From: Trogon surrucura
Lineage: Eukaryota; Chordata; Aves; Trogoniformes; Trogonidae
Direction of reading: 5' to 3'
Assembly (NCBI GenBank): GCA_020746105.1
Contig: CM036617.1
Span: 174,744,412-174,808,411, forward strand
DNA length: 64,000 nt
Part shown: positions 1 to 13,466 of the stretch, in pieces
How the letters are laid out: every line of letters starts with the position of its first letter
Position numbering within the stretch: position 1 is the first letter of the stretch
The notes under the pieces: generated by a model
The model's database searches: none
The model's input: only the letters and a program-made list of their open reading frames with translations
What the model was told of the DNA's origin: nothing
Position numbers and translations under genes: made by a program

Positions 1-2099
1 TTTTTTTTTTAAAGTCTTTTTAATCCTGGATATTATAAATAGTTTCTGTTCCAGGAAAGTGTGTTAGTTGCCTTAATATATTTTGTATTGTGCTTTTGTC
101 TTGCAATGTTATTTGAGTACTCTGATAATAATATGTCATGTTTAGACTCATCAGCTCCTGATGGAAACACACGTATGTATCAAATATATTATCTTTGTAA
201 TAATTTATTAACGCAACTCAGCATCTTTTGAACTCTGTGGCATCAATCTGACAAGTAGTAAGCACAGAGCTCTGAATGTTGAGAGTAGGCTAATGTGTTC
301 TATGAGTTTTTGTGAATTTAACTAACAGTTATCTCTAATGAATAATTTTTTTTATATATAAATACTTAGGGGATAAAAAATTCAAGCAGAATATTATTCA
401 CAGCTGTGCAGGCTGGTACAAGACCCGTGGGAGAACAAATTTCCACTCGTACTCTATCAGATTTATTTCACTCATAGGATCTTGTACTGGTTCTCAGAAC
501 CGATCTTTATCCACACTACGTGGTTGATTGTACATCCCCTGCAACGTGTAGATCTTAAGAATGTTACTGTATTTTAAGAAGAAAATAGGAAAAATAGGCT
601 GGGAGAAAGTATTTCTTAAAAAATAAAATAATATTTTAAAAAAAAATCAGTGTTTTGAAGCTTATACTTTGATATCCCAGACTTGTTTCTTTGAGAATTT
701 AGATGAATATATAAGATCATTAAAGACTGTGTGCACTCTGCTGTTTATATGCCTCTACACTTTCATGTACTTGTTTGACCTGGTTTTAGAATGCTAAAAG
801 TACTTTATGGACCTTTATACTCCTTACTTAACCGTTCTTCACTTCCTTCAACTATCTATGATTTATTTTTTAAAAATTCCTATAAGGAAATGCACAGTCA
901 AACACTTTGGCTTATTTTCTGTCATTCTCTTAAGCCAGTTCCCTTTCCATCTTCGCATTTTTGTTTTATTTTATAAATTTTTCCATGGACTATGTTATAC
1001 TTACAGACAAAGAGGAAGATCAAAAACATCCTGCATAAAAGGAGAAAAAAAATTCTATGCAGGGTGTGGAAATATGAAATGTCAAAGTGAAATGAAAGGA
1101 AATTTAATCCTTTACACTCATTTGTACAAAGACTTTGTTGATAGGCAGTTATTTCTTCAGAATTAGAGGAATACTGTGTTGAGTAGGTGCCAGACTCAGC
1201 CTGTATCATGACTGTTTTGAGGTGGGATAGGTTAGTCTCCAATATGAATCTAGGAAGAGGTCTCCAGTGACAGTTGTCTGGGCTGACAGTGCTGAAATGA
1301 ATAGACATGCCTCATACAACGAGGGTTTTTTGGATCCTACATACTTGAATAGATTCACATATATATTTATAACTAATATAACTCCTACAATTTCCAGAGA
1401 ACACAGTGTATACCCCAATCTCATGTTTCTGCCTGACTTTATTATGTACTTTTACAAATTTGATGAAAGCAGATGAGTCAGCTTAATTACCTGCTTCAGT
1501 TCCTTGATGACTCTTTCAAATAAAAAACCTAATTATCATTTGGTTATATATAAATTTACAGTATTTACCATCCATTTATGTTCTTTAAAATTACCTTGTA
1601 ATTACAGAATTATTGTTTGGAGGTTTTTTTCCCCCCTGCAAAATTGAGCAATTCCCAAGAACTTTTCTCTCTTCAAACTTAAAGATAGTATATTTGTCTT
1701 CAGATTGTGCATTTAGGGATTGTTCTGTTGGCTGTCTTATTCTCCATACATGCATACATATTGCTAATACAGGGTATTCGATTATATGACACTGAGAGAG
1801 AGAATATTCACACAGATGAGAGGTTCAGCTTGTGGTTTTAGGCTGCTAAGATTAATAGGCTTTACATTTCTCTACATGCCCAGAGTAATCATTTGTTAGT
1901 TTCTCCATGCTTCCAACTGTGTAAAGACATAAATAGGTGTAATTTAAAAATGTGACAATCATTGCAAAATCATGACATTTCTATTTCTGATTGCCCAGTT
2001 GTGTTCATCTCTTTGGATGAGGTTTTACATTCATGAACCTGATTCAGCACAGTACTGATGTATCTAACATTAAGCAAATAATAATTTGAATAATTTTGT
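1..2099. other. AT-rich stretch with no recognised gene
   Basis: Both strands were read. The open frames here (up to about 128 codons, minus strand 922-1308) have no recognisable domain and no convincing splice signals. Composition is strongly AT-rich with short A and T runs. I see no repeat family I can name. It could be intergenic or intronic. Confidence 0.6.
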
Positions 2100-2104
2100 G
2101 TGAT

Positions 2105-3234
2105 TATATTTGTTTTGTATGGCAAGGTTTTGGTAGCTGGGGTGCTACAGGGGTGGCTTCTATGTGAAGCTGCTAGGAGCTTTCCCCCATGTTCAACAGA
2201 GCCAATGCCAGCCAGCTCCAAGACAGAGCTTCCACTGGCCAAGTCAAGCCCATCAGGTGGTGGTGGTAGCACCTCTGGGATAATATTTAAGAAGGGGGAA
2301 AACCACCCTGAACAGCAATTGCAGCCAGCAGAGAGGAGTGAGAATACGTGAAATAACTGCAGACACCAAGGTCAGTGAAGAAGGAGAAAGTGCTCCAGGC
2401 CCCAGGGCAGAGATCTTCCTGCAGCCTGTAGTGAAGATGATGGTGAGGCAGGCTGTGCTGCAGGCCACGGAGGTGACAGGGGTGTAGATGTCCACCTGCA
2501 GCCCATGGAGGACCCCACGCCAGAGCAGGTGGATCCCCAAAGGAGGCTGTGACCCAGTGGGAAGCCTGTGCTAGAGCAGACTCCTGGCAGGACCTGTGAA
2601 CCCATGCAGAGAGGAGCTCATGCCGGAGCCAGTTTGTAGGCAGGATTTGTGACCCCATGGGGGACTCGCACTGTAGCAGTCTGTTCCTGAAGGACTGCAC
2701 CCTGTGGAAAGCACCCATGCTCGAGAAATTCATGAAGAACTGTAGCCTCTGGGAAGAACTCACATTGGAGAAGTTCATGGAGGACTGTCTGCTATGAGAA
2801 GGATCCCATGCTGGGAGCAGGGGGAGAGTGTGAGGAGTCCTCCCTTTGAGGAGGAAGGAGCCGCAGAGATAACGAATGATGAACTGATTGTAACACCCAT
2901 TCCCCATCTCCCTGTACCACTGCAGGGAGGAGGTAGAAAGATCAGGAGTGAAGTTAAGCCTGGGAAACAGGAAGAGGTGGGAGAAAGTGTTTTAAGATTT
3001 TATTTTATTTCTCATTACCCTACTCTGATTTGCATTAATTTAATTCATTTAACTAAATTAATTTCCCCAAGTCAAGCCTGTTTGGCCCATGACAGTAATC
3101 GGTGAGCAATGTCCTTGTCCTTATCTTGACCCACAAGATTTTTGTTATATTTCCTCTCCCTTGTCCACCTGAGGAGTGGAGTGATAGAGTGGTTTAGTGG
3201 GTACCTGAAATCCAGACAGGGTCAACCCACCACA
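2105..3234 (+). mobile_element. Solo LTR of an avian endogenous retrovirus (ERVL-like)
   Basis: A 1,130-bp fossil LTR. It begins close to a TATGGCAAGGTTTTGGTAGC block, carries a TATA-like AATATTTAAG near 2284, and ends in ACCCACCACA. I recognise both ends from a common bird LTR family. The 5-bp sequence GTGAT directly flanks both sides (2100-2104 and 3235-3239), which fits a target-site duplication and is typical of ERVL-class integration. No gag, pol or env sequence adjoins it, so it is a solo LTR. It looks old and degraded. The middle (about 2548-2830) is a degenerate tandem repeat. Open frames inside it are by-products of the LTR sequence. The family name is from memory and should be checked against a bird repeat library. 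Confidence 0.82.
2548..2830 (+). repeat. Degenerate tandem repeat inside the LTR
   Basis: Related blocks recur at 44-53 bp spacing: TGTGACC/TGTGAAC at 2548, 2595 and 2648, then GGACTGCACC, GAACTGTAGCC and GGACTGTCTG at 2692, 2738 and 2783. The copies differ enough that this must be an old internal minisatellite of the LTR. Confidence 0.6.
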
Positions 3235-3239
3235 GTGAT

Positions 3240-4931
3240 GCATATTTTCTTTAATACTGTGTGAGCATTCAGGCTATATTCTTAATATTCTTGTGGCTGT
3301 TCATTCTTTAAAAAAAAAACAAAAACAAAAAACCAAAACAAAAACAACAAAGCTAAACACTTATTTTCCATTGTCATCTCATGAAACAGTGGTTTTCTAA
3401 TAAAATACCTTAGGTAATGATAAACATTTTCATTAATAGTGCAAGTTGAACGTGCACTTAAGAACAGATGTCCTTAATCCAAAGGCTTTTTTTCTAAACC
3501 TACCTTAGACCATCCTTTCCTGTCTTGCCAGTTTAGTTAGCTTGGATGTCAATGACTGTTTTCTTCCAACAGTAGCATGTTCATAGTGATTGCACACATA
3601 GTATCTTTATTTTCCTAGAGCTGTGGCGTTTGTCCTTCTGGTTATCTTACTGTAGCATTCAGAAGACAACGAGGTTATTTGGCATTTTATAACTTCTGAA
3701 AATAATTGATGTTTGCTGTCTTTTTCACGGCTTCATCTGACAATGTAAACATATTTCAAAACAAAAATGACTACATCGCCGATGTCTGTGACATAATATT
3801 TTCCATATATTAAAACTGTTATTTTTTTCCTGACATGTTTAAATTAGTATAGTTTTTTTAAAAATTATATTGCTTTTGCTTTTTTTTGTTGTTGTAATTT
3901 AACAAACAACTCAATATATTATCCCATGTTAAAATCTCATAGTCCTTTCTGAAACAAAGCTGTCTATGACTGAAATTACAATCTTTCAAAGAGAGGACTG
4001 CTAGTATATAGAATACAGACATCAAGATTTCTTTTTTAATACTTAACAGATTCTAATATTTAGTTAACATGCTTTACATAAAACATAGCTTTTCAGACAG
4101 ATGATTACAGACTGATTTTCTAGAATCAGATTTGTGGTTTCCTTACATCTCTGACAGATCAGGTCCAACTGGAATCCAGTCACTAATTTCAATGGCAGCT
4201 CTTCATATTATTTTATGAGCCTTCACATTTAATTCAAAAAACATTCCCAAATAAGATCCTTTAATTCCTGACCAGAATTCATACTAGTTTTTTTCCGTAT
4301 TATACATTTGGTATTTGAAGGGGTTTGGATCAATGATTCATTCAACAACCAAATTGTTTTTTTCTATTATTTTCAAAAATATTTACAGTAAGAACTATTG
4401 ACTGTGCTAGTTTTGTCAGCTGAATCACACATAAGGATGGGAAAATGTAGTCTTTGTGCATGTAAATGCAGGGTTTTGCTTATGCAATGACTATATGCAT
4501 ATTTTGCTTGACTAGCCTGTTGGTTCAGATTTTAATTCAGCCAAATATTTGAAAACTTAACTTGTGATGTTCAATTCATTCATTGACATCCATTTTCCAG
4601 GAAATAATAGTTCTTTCTGGGGAGAGAGGAATTATTTTGTTTAGAACAACACAGGAATCCTCTTGCTAGGATCCCCTTAAGATAAAGTGAAAAAAACACC
4701 ATCTTGTACAAAAGTTCACTGTCAGCTAGAAGTTCAATTTAATACTGCTGAGTATTGAGGATGGCTAGATCATATAATATTAACTGGAGAAAGTCATGCA
4801 GTTACTTGCTATTGTTGTTTGTTTAAAAAAAACCAAACAACAAAAACCATGTGTTGTTCCACATATTGCAAAATATCAGCGGAATACACATCATACAAAA
4901 GTATCTGAGCACTTTAGTAGTGCCTTCAGGG
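3240..4931. other. Stretch with no recognised gene or repeat
   Basis: AT-rich DNA with A-rich runs (for example near 3310-3350). There are no long open frames, no splice-flanked coding segment and no repeat family I can name. Confidence 0.55.
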
Positions 4932-5162
4932 GAGGTGGATTTGGGTTGCACCAGGGGAGGTTCGGGTTGGATGTTGGGAGGAATTTCTTTACTGAGGGGG
5001 TTGTCAGCCATTGGAACAGGCTGCCCAGGGGAGTGGTTTGGGAGACTGGTGGATGTTGCATTGGGAGACATGGTTTAGTTGGTTGATACGGCTGGGACAA
5101 GGTCTGGACTCTCCAAGGTCTCTTGCAGCTGAAACTATTCCATGATTCCATTATGATTCCAT
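4932..5162 (+). mobile_element. CR1 LINE, 3' end fragment
   Basis: The segment follows the 3' end of CR1 ORF2 and its short 3' UTR: CACCAGGGGAGGTTCGGGTT near 4949, GGAACAGGCTGCCCAGGGGA near 5014, GACATGGTTTAGT near 5069, and a tail of ATTCCATGATTCCATT repeats ending at about 5162. This is the typical 5'-truncated CR1 insertion. Point differences and small gaps indicate an old copy. The 5' boundary is approximate. Confidence 0.88.
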
Positions 5163-8100
5163 TCCTGAGAAAACTACTTATCAGCAACTCTGTTACAAAT
5201 TATAGGGGGAAAGACTTATTTGCATGAGGAAGTAGCTGTTAATTCCTTCCTATCTCTATTCAGAGTTTTTGCTGGGGACAGAGAGGTACCTTTGATCCTA
5301 GAGAGCTTTTGTCGTTCATGACCTACAAGTAGTGTGGACTCCTTTTGTATTAGACTATAGCAACAGAAAATACAGTGTTTATGGTAATTTTAGTTCTTTT
5401 GCAGGTTACCAAGGTATGTCTGAATGTAAAGCTTATCTGACCATGTTCTCCGATTCTGGTTTGACTCGTCTCCATAATTTATCCTCAATAATTACCAGTC
5501 TTATGTATTTACAGCACCATGCAACTCCGTTATGTTCATATCTGTACATTTTTGAGTTATTCAGTGCTTAGATCAGATTTCATTTATAATTTCTTCCAAC
5601 ATCAAATATTGTGCTTTTATTTTCTATTCATTCCTATTTTACTTCAGATGAGATGTATTTCAAGTTCTTATTTCCTAGTGCAGATATTTACTTTAAACTG
5701 CAGATTAAACAGCTTCATATTTTATTTTGATTAAATATAAAATAGATATGCATAGTTTCTTGAGGAAGGAGGTTACTGCTTAAATCTCGATTCACCAAGG
5801 TGATTAGCCTCTTAACCGTTTGCATATAGTAAACTACCCTTACTTTTGCTCTTCTTTATATATTAAAAAAAATCAGTGGATCAGAAGATGCTTTTATGTA
5901 ACACAGGAATGTCTTGGTTAAAATATTTCCCACATTATTTATAGTTGCACTGAATTCTGACAGCGGACAAGTCATAAAGAAAAAAATCTGAGCTGGTATT
6001 TCTTTGCTGGTATTTTTGTCTCAAACGGGACCAGGTCAATCATAAACCCAGGACTGCATTGCAGTCACACATTTCTAGAATAATAGGTTAGCGATACACG
6101 GATTAGCTAATGTTCACTAAACTGTTCTGGTATGTTTAAAGCTGAGAGCTTGAAATAGTTGTTATGAAACTGTTACTGATGATGACCCCAAGAAGCATAG
6201 TCTTCCTCTTAATATTTACCACTTTCAGGGTTGCTTTTTTTTACCATCCGTATGATCATTTTACTATGCAAACAGTTTTGTGCAATTTTGTAAATCTGAA
6301 CTCTCCCTTTCTTTAGGAATGACTTTGTATTAATAAGTAGATCTTCAGTTGTTTTTAGTTTAACTTTTTTTTTTCTTCTGCAAAAGCAGAATGCTACAAA
6401 CAAATTTTATCTCAAGTGTTTTGGAAAAAAAATACTATTCCTTTCTGTACTTGTGTACTGTTGCTGCTTTCAGTGTTCTTTTCCAAGACATATTTCATGT
6501 ATTTGGTTTTGATGTCTAAAATTACAGGCTGAGAGTGTTTGCAGTTAAGTCAATATTTGAGCTATGCAACACAGGCATTTAGAGAAAGGCCAAGTCCTGT
6601 GCTTGTGTAACTGTTTCATTGCTGTAAAATTCCATGAGATTCAGGAAAGAGAAATTGTTTATATATGACTATGGCATGGAAGCAGAGCCATCTCACAGCA
6701 TCCACTGTAGCATCTTGGTGAAGATGGCAAGAGTATGCTTTATGAACTGTAATTTCCTGATAAGGTAATATATTGAATTTTGTGCATATATGGAACTCTG
6801 CTTTCACTATGAAAGAGGATGGGAACAATCTTCCTGTTTTAGCTTTGCAGAAGACTGCCTGAAAAATTATCCACACATAATTTTTACTCAATCACAAGAA
6901 GCTACTTCAAAAACAACACGGTTTTATGATCTTTAAGCTAAATTCATGGTCAGGAAGCCTTGATAGTGTTTTATAATTTTTGGATTGGTAAAACTGTAGT
7001 TTTAAATCACAGTTTTGCCTTCAAAAAATTATTTACACCTGAATTTACTGAACCATAACAGAACCTCAAAGTAGTATGTAAGAAAAGCATCTATCAAAAT
7101 AGCATCTGGCCTCTGAGAAATTGTTTTGATTCTATCACTGGACTCTCTCCTAAACTGTACACAAAAAAAATATATAGAATTTTCCTCAGAAATATGTTAC
7201 ACTCCTTCTTATATTGAATGAGTAGTTCCAATATGTGCTGTAAGGAAATTCAGTGTAATAAAACAAGCACAGAATATTACAATCTGTTTTCTAAATGTAG
7301 ATTAATATCCTTATATTTCTGCATAAAAGCAGAAGAGTTTGTTGTGACTCCCAGTTCATTTTTCACTGCTTACAGAATTCTATACATGATTTCCTTTTTA
7401 TTTTTAAACAGTGTGGGGCTTTTTATACACTACTGGTTTAACTAATCTTTTATGTTGCTAATTAATAATCTTACAGTTTGTTTGCATCTACACTTTGTTA
7501 ATTAACATCTGCTTTTCCTTGTTTTTAGTCTATGACTCTCCCCAAATAGCATTTTGACCTATAATCAGTATGTACAGCTTTAGGCGCTTCTATTTGTTAG
7601 TGAAGCTACTACACTATTGAGATAAACATTTTACTAATACTTTAAAACATGTATTTATAAGGCAAATACATGATTTTGCCAATTACAGTGTAAATTGACA
7701 CTGAGAATGGAAAATCGCCAATGCATGAGGAGCATAAGGAAACTCTTATCTGTAGGATCTCATCGTGGGAGAGGTTGGGGTTTTTGGTTTTTTTTTTGTT
7801 GTTCTTTTTTTTCAAGTCAAGTATGTGGAAATACACTGGGAATGGACTTGTTATGACTTCCGCATTTGTACACATCTTCCTCCAATTTCAAGTTTCCCTG
7901 TTACAGCACTAGTATTTCTGGCATTCACCATCCTGACGCTCTCCTGCTCCATGATTCCATGTACCTGATGCAGTCAGGCAGGCTTAGGTATGACCAGTTG
8001 TATCTGGTAGTTGAAGTCCCAGTGTGATTTATGCAAAGTTGGTAAATTTATTCTTGGCAGATGCTTGGCTCACAGGTCAGATAATACTGAATCTCACAAC

Positions 8101-9080
8101 TGAATTTTCTCCTAACAGATAATCTCTTACAAGAAAAAGTAGCATCATTATACAATTCACTGTCTGCTACATCCCATGACATACCATACAACTCCTTCTT
8201 TCTCTTGTCTGCGGCCTTGGACATCTTTTGTGAGACCTGAGAGAGGAATGAACTTAAGTGTGATTTAGCACGAAACAGGATACAAGTAAAGTAAGGGTTG
8301 AACTGGAGCCAACCACAATGTAAAATCCTTACAAGACTGTTATAAAAGGCCAGCAGAGAAAGGACATATGCACAAATATAAAATGGAATTTTTTGTCCCT
8401 TGTTGCGGGTGTGATGAACCCTCAGGCTCCACCCACCCATATCATATAGCAGCCCTGTATTTGTTTCTGGTTCAAAATGAAGATTAGAAACAACTGCTCT
8501 GCAGTGATAGTAATCATCCATTGCCAAGGAAGAAAGAAATTCATCATCTCCAGGACGCCTTAAATTGAGACAGGATGTTTTTATGCTCTAGTAAACCACA
8601 AGTTATTGGGCTTGACAGTATTCACTTACATTTTAAGGGAAGATGATATGTTTCACTCTATGAATTATTGGTGAAATTTTACAGCCTATGTTAGGCAAAG
8701 ATCAAACCAGATGATCCGTATGTATTAAAATCTGCCCTTAAAATTTACAGCTGCTCAGAAACAAAACTTTGTGAGAAAATGATGAACAGAAAGAGCAGGG
8801 CTGAAACACTGATCAAAAATGTTCTTATAATAAAGCACCATTGTTTCCAGAATGGGCAAATCTGCATGTTTTAGATTTACTATGCCCCTAGACTTTGTTA
8901 TCACAACTTAAACGAAAATTTTGCACACACACACACAAGTCAGCAAATGGTGAGTTCTTTATTGCTTTCTCTTCTGGCAGCTGAAAGAAGTATTGCCTAC
9001 ACCTCCACAGTGTATATTTCTCATGTCAAGCCGTGCAGAGATTTACCTGCCTATGCAATGACTGTCTAGGCAGACAAAGA
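5163..9080. other. Stretch with no recognised gene
   Basis: AT-rich DNA. The longest open frame (minus 8048-8527, 159 codons) shows no domain, signal peptide or plausible splice context, and I treat it as chance. A short CA run lies near 8924-8938. No repeat family was recognised. Confidence 0.5.
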
Positions 9081-9087
9081 AATACTC

Positions 9088-9172
9088 CATTCAAACATGT
9101 GAGAAACTAGGCTCAGAGTGACTGACTCACTCAAAGTTGTGAAGCTTCTGTCAGAGCCAGGAAGTAATAGGT
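9088..9172 (-). mobile_element. MIR-like SINE remnant
   Basis: The plus strand reads GAGAAACTAGGCTCAGAG, then an ACTCACTCAAAG block, then GTCAGAGCCAGGAAGTAATA. This matches, in order, the reverse complement of the MIR core (GAGGAAACTGAGGCTCAGAG, then ACTTGCCCAAGG, then GGCAGAGCCAGGA). The similarity is weak, as expected for an element predating amniote radiation. Boundaries are approximate. Confidence 0.45.
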
Positions 9173-9189
9173 GTGGATCTATCATGATA

Positions 9190-12100
9190 CTAATGCTAAG
9201 ACTTTCCCTCCTAACTAGTTTCTGTCACCTTGCCTCACATCACAGAGCACTTTACTGGAGGAAAAGAAGCAGAAAAGTCCTGAGGAACCAGACTGACAAA
9301 GCCCTGGCACACAGGAAATCCTTACTAGTTCCTTCTGCTGCAACTGTGATACTCCACAGGGCTCAGAGTGGGAGTACTCTGCTGCCACATCTGCCATCAG
9401 GTGAAAAGAAGATCGGGAGAAGAATGCAAAAGGAAAATAGTTTGTCATATAAAATAAAAGAGAGGAATCAATTTCTGACTCTTTTCTGCACCAGTGCAAA
9501 ACACGGAGAAGGAAAATACCACAGCTGAAAGGTATTAATTCTATCATCTGCTGCAGCTTGTATCTGTATGCCACATCCTTTTTGCAATGAATTGTAAATT
9601 TCCAAACTAATTCAACCTTAATTCTGAATTTTCCATTTACTATTTCGGTTTACGCTTGGGACAGTTCTGCTGCATGTGAGTGTATGAAGTAAAATTCTAA
9701 AAAATAATATTGGTCTTATTTTATTAGGGCAAAAATCTGAGCTTGTTTAGGCCATTTAAACTTTCTGTCAGGTAATCACAGTCCAGTTGCTTTAATCTAT
9801 TTCTATAAAACTATAGCTGCAAAGATGACTTCTGCATTTTTTCTGTATATATTTAGTATTTTTTTATATATTTAGTGTAAAACATGAGGCACACAAACAG
9901 AAGTGCTACATTTTTGTTAGGCTTGCACTGCCAGTTGCATAAATCAGTAAATTCTCAGAAGTTGTTTGTAAGATTAAGAAATAAGAGGTGCATCACATGT
10001 ACTTGGAACAAATGTCAAAACCACAAGAACACAGTGTCATAAGACTTGGTATTGACATATACCCTTTTAAATCACACACTATTGATTTGCTTTCTTGAGC
10101 TCACATGGAATAAAAAGAAACCTTGTGCCAGCAAGGGAAAAAGTGTTTTTCATCTCTTTTCAGAATGTTTCCATAAGTTTATACACAATGGACCTTTCAG
10201 ATGGTCCCATCCCAGAAACCGGTTCTTCCATCCTTTCCTCTTTTCCTTCCAGCTATCTCTACATCCCAAGCTGGTCATAGCTGGAAAGGCATCCAAGGTG
10301 TATTTCAGAAGAATAGCATCTGAAAATTGACCCCTGATACAAAAAGTAGTGGATCAGAACACTCAATAGGTAAGATATCTGACCTAATGTCTGAGTATAG
10401 TTGAAAACTTGAAAGAGACATAAAGGAAGAGAAATCTGTGGTGTCTGATAACCTTCGTTCACAAAAACATTCTGTCCTGCGTGGTATTCCTCACTCATGG
10501 CTTGCAAAGCATTTTATGAAAATTATTTCACCAATACTGATTTCACTGAAACTCATTTAGCATCAATGCCTCATTTTTTTTGGTCTTCTCTAATGATAAG
10601 TCCAATGTCCCTGTTAAAAGAAAAAAGCCTTTAGCTAAAAGAGGCATCAGAGTATCACTTCCCTGAACTCAAGAAACAGGTGCTAGCAGAGTCTACCCAT
10701 CTTTATATTATCAGCAGAACTTCATTGGGACAGCAAGCTTTACTAAACATTTCCTAATGTGCAGCTTGTGTTTGTGCCTGTGTACTGAACCACAATTCAT
10801 CATGTATTGGTGAGGTTCTAACACATGAAGGATTCAGTTCATTACAAGGAATTTTCAATATAATTGGATTTAGCCTGATTGACAAAAGTAAGATGAAGTG
10901 TCTCATTTAAGGTGTGAGATCACACTAAGCAGAAATACTCCTGTGCATTCTTCAGCTTTAGTTTCAGCAAAGGCATCAGCTAATAAAATTATTACGGTTC
11001 TATATTAGAAGTCATCTAATTGCTGCACTCCATTTGTTGCAATGGGAATTGGATAATTTACTACATAAAAAAGGTTGATAGACTATTGGTGCAACTGTGT
11101 AATTTTGATAGCAGCCTCTGGAAAGTAATTTTTTCAAATAGCTTTTTATTAAATAGTTATTTGTAAACAGCCTGCTTACCTGCAGAACAGTGTGGATCTC
11201 TGAATATATACACCCATGCCAAGCAGCAAATTGCATGTGATAGCGTAAGAACATCTGCAATTTAAGCTCAATTTATTCTTAAAGGAATAGCTGTTTCACG
11301 TGGAGTTGCATGACTTTCTTCACTAGGAAGTTAAATACACCTTTCCTCACCTAATTTGGCAAATGATACAATATTCTTGGGAATAGACAAGTAGAAATCA
11401 AAAGAAGAACTGGAATTGCTGCTCTGATAGTCTCTCAAAGCCTAAATGTATCTGGAAACTGTACCATGAGGCCAGCAAAAGCCATGAGGTGGTGAAAAAA
11501 AGAAGCATTGCTCTAGGGACGTCAAGGTGGAAATAGGGATCTGACTTCACGTAACTGGCAGCAGACTTGGTACACTTAGTTCTCAGGCAGAGCTGAATCT
11601 TCAGCAAAGTTTAGGCTACATTTTAAAGCAATTTCAAGGATGATACAGCAAATACAGTCATGACGAATGTTAGATGACACTACAAGCATTAAGGAGAAAT
11701 TTCTCTGTTATTCTGTGTGAAAGCATCATGTATTTGTGCAGGATGCAACACAGTGCTCTCCCAGTTTAGGATGGAAGTAGTCCAGAACAAGGAATTTATA
11801 AAATTGTGTCATTTTCAGGCCTATGCTATGGCCATTTTTCTACAAATGGAAAACTCTGGTAACTTTATTTATTTATTTATTTTTAATAATGAATTCCTTG
11901 TAATTGCATAGACTGTTGGGTTTTTTTAATAAATGTCAGAAAATTTGTGTGTGATTTAGAAGTGTAAAATTTTGCAGGAACATTGACAGTGAAGTCATTC
12001 ATAGCAAACTATTGCTGCCAGGCAAAAGAATTAAGGAGCATAAGGTATTTTATAAATACATCAAAGGGAGGAAGTGCTAGAGAGAAAACTGATCCCAGAA

Positions 12101-12223
12101 TAACTGTTCAAAACTAGTTATGGCAACGCAGATTTCTAAGAAGAAAACATTTCACAAGGGAGAGAAGTGAAAGTCCTAAGATACTGAAAAATGTTCACTT
12201 TTAGTTTAAAGTTTGGCTAACCT
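9190..12223. other. Stretch with no recognised gene
   Basis: AT-rich DNA. The open frame at 9118-9528 (+, 136 codons) overlaps the MIR-like remnant and has no recognised domain. A TTTA microsatellite of a few units lies near 11868-11882. No repeat family was identified in the remainder. Confidence 0.5.
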
Positions 12224-12228
12224 CTTGT

Positions 12229-12628
12229 TGTTGTTTAACCCCTCCAGCAACTCAGGCCCCCCTCCAGCCACTCACTCACCCTCAAGTGGGATGGAGGAGA
12301 GAATAGGAAGAGTAAAAGTGAGAAAACTCGTGGGTTGAGATAAAGACAGTTTAACAGGTAAAGCAAAAACTAGGCACACAAGCAAAGCAAAACAAGGACT
12401 TAATTTACCACTTCTCGTCGGCAGGCAGGTGTTCAGCCATCTCCATCGTGCCTAACGGTGACTTGGGAAGATGTCACAGCTGTGAATATCTCCCTGTTTC
12501 TCCTTCTTTTCCCAGCTTTATATGCTGAGCATGATACTATATGGTACAGAATATCCAGCACAAATCCAAAACACAGCCCCATACCAGCTACCAGGAGGAA
12601 AATTTTTATTCAAGTCAAAACCAGCACA
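12229..12628 (-). mobile_element. Solo LTR of an avian endogenous retrovirus (ERVL-like)
   Basis: A 400-bp LTR in reverse orientation. The plus strand opens with TGTTGTTTAACCCC and closes with GTCAAAACCAGCACA, the two ends of a widespread bird LTR. A TTTATATGCTGAGCATGATA block near 12515 is the expected promoter-region landmark. The 5-bp sequence CTTGT flanks both sides exactly (12224-12228 and 12629-12633), a target-site duplication of ERVL type. There is no internal viral sequence. It looks moderately old. It shares end sequences with the neighbouring LTR at 12903-13466 but has its own duplication. Confidence 0.88.
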
Positions 12629-12902
12629 CTTGTTCAGTTGCTACTCATGACATACTCATGTCATAGAAGGAAATTGTTTAAGCTGACCTCTGTTGAACTC
12701 TTGGATTGAGAGTGGTTTCTGAAACACAAAGAAATGAGGAGAGATAGGGAAGATGCATCAGTAGTGAAATTCCATCCTAACTTTCCTGATAGCAGTAGGA
12801 TGTGGGGGAGGAAGGGAGAATAAATATGTTGCACATGGATATATTTCTTAAAAAATGGGGTCAGTCCCCCAGCTCCCAGGAGGCTGGAAAACTGTGAGTG
12901 AG

Positions 12903-13466
12903 TGTCATGGTTTAACGTCAGCCAGCAACTAAATGCCACACAGCTGCTTGCTCACACCTTTCCACTCCTAGTGGGCTGGGGAGAAGAATCAGAAAAGAAA
13001 AACTAGTGGGTTAAGAACAGTATAATAACTGAAATAAGACAAAATTAAAATAATGATAATGATAATAATAGTAATAATAGAATTATATAAATGTATAATG
13101 TGCAGTGCAGTTGCCCATTTCCAGACAGCAATCCTGGAGGAGAAAATTTCAGAACCAAAATCCCAGGAGAGAGCCTCAGCTTCCCGGCCAACCCTCACCT
13201 ATATACTAAGCATGATGTTGTAGGATACGGAGTGTTCTATTGGCCCATTTGAGTTCATTGCTCTGGCTGTGCTCCCTCTCAGCATCAGGGGCACCTGCAC
13301 ACTAAGAAGACATAAAGTTGAAAAGTCCTTGATTTCTTAACAACTAAGAACATCAATATATGATAAGCATTCTTCTCATACCAAATCTCACACTGAATCC
13401 AGAACAGGGCACTATTCTAGCTACTAAGAAATAAAAATTTGCTCTACCCAAGCCGAAACCAGGACA
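12903..13466 (-). mobile_element. Solo LTR of an avian endogenous retrovirus (ERVL-like)
   Basis: A 564-bp LTR in reverse orientation. The plus strand starts TGTCATGGTTTAACGTCAGC and ends AAGCCGAAACCAGGACA, the complement of the well-known bird LTR start TGTCCTGGTTTCGGC. Inside are an AAT/GAT-rich simple-repeat stretch (about 13040-13085) and a CTATATACTAAGCATGATG promoter landmark near 13199. Flanks are GTGAG (12898-12902) and GTGAA (13467-13471), a near-perfect 5-bp duplication. It is a solo LTR and looks degraded. It is separate from the LTR at 12229-12628, with 274 bp of other DNA between them. Confidence 0.88.

Noticed and set aside
2287-2907. 206-codon minus-strand open frame
   Set aside because: It lies wholly inside the solo LTR at 2105-3234 and opposite to it. 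The repetitive peptide comes from the internal tandem units.
8048-8527. 159-codon minus-strand open frame
   Set aside because: No recognisable domain, no convincing splice or promoter context, and biased residues typical of chance frames in AT-rich DNA.
9118-9528. 136-codon plus-strand frame
   Set aside because: Begins inside the MIR-like remnant and encodes nothing recognisable.
11180-11254. 75-bp minus-strand segment between ATTGCAG and CAG|GTAAGC
   Set aside because: The donor is good but the acceptor lacks a pyrimidine tract, and no neighbouring exon fits.
12229-13466. A single provirus with two LTRs and a deleted interior
   Set aside because: Each LTR has its own target duplication and the 274 bp between them shows no viral sequence.
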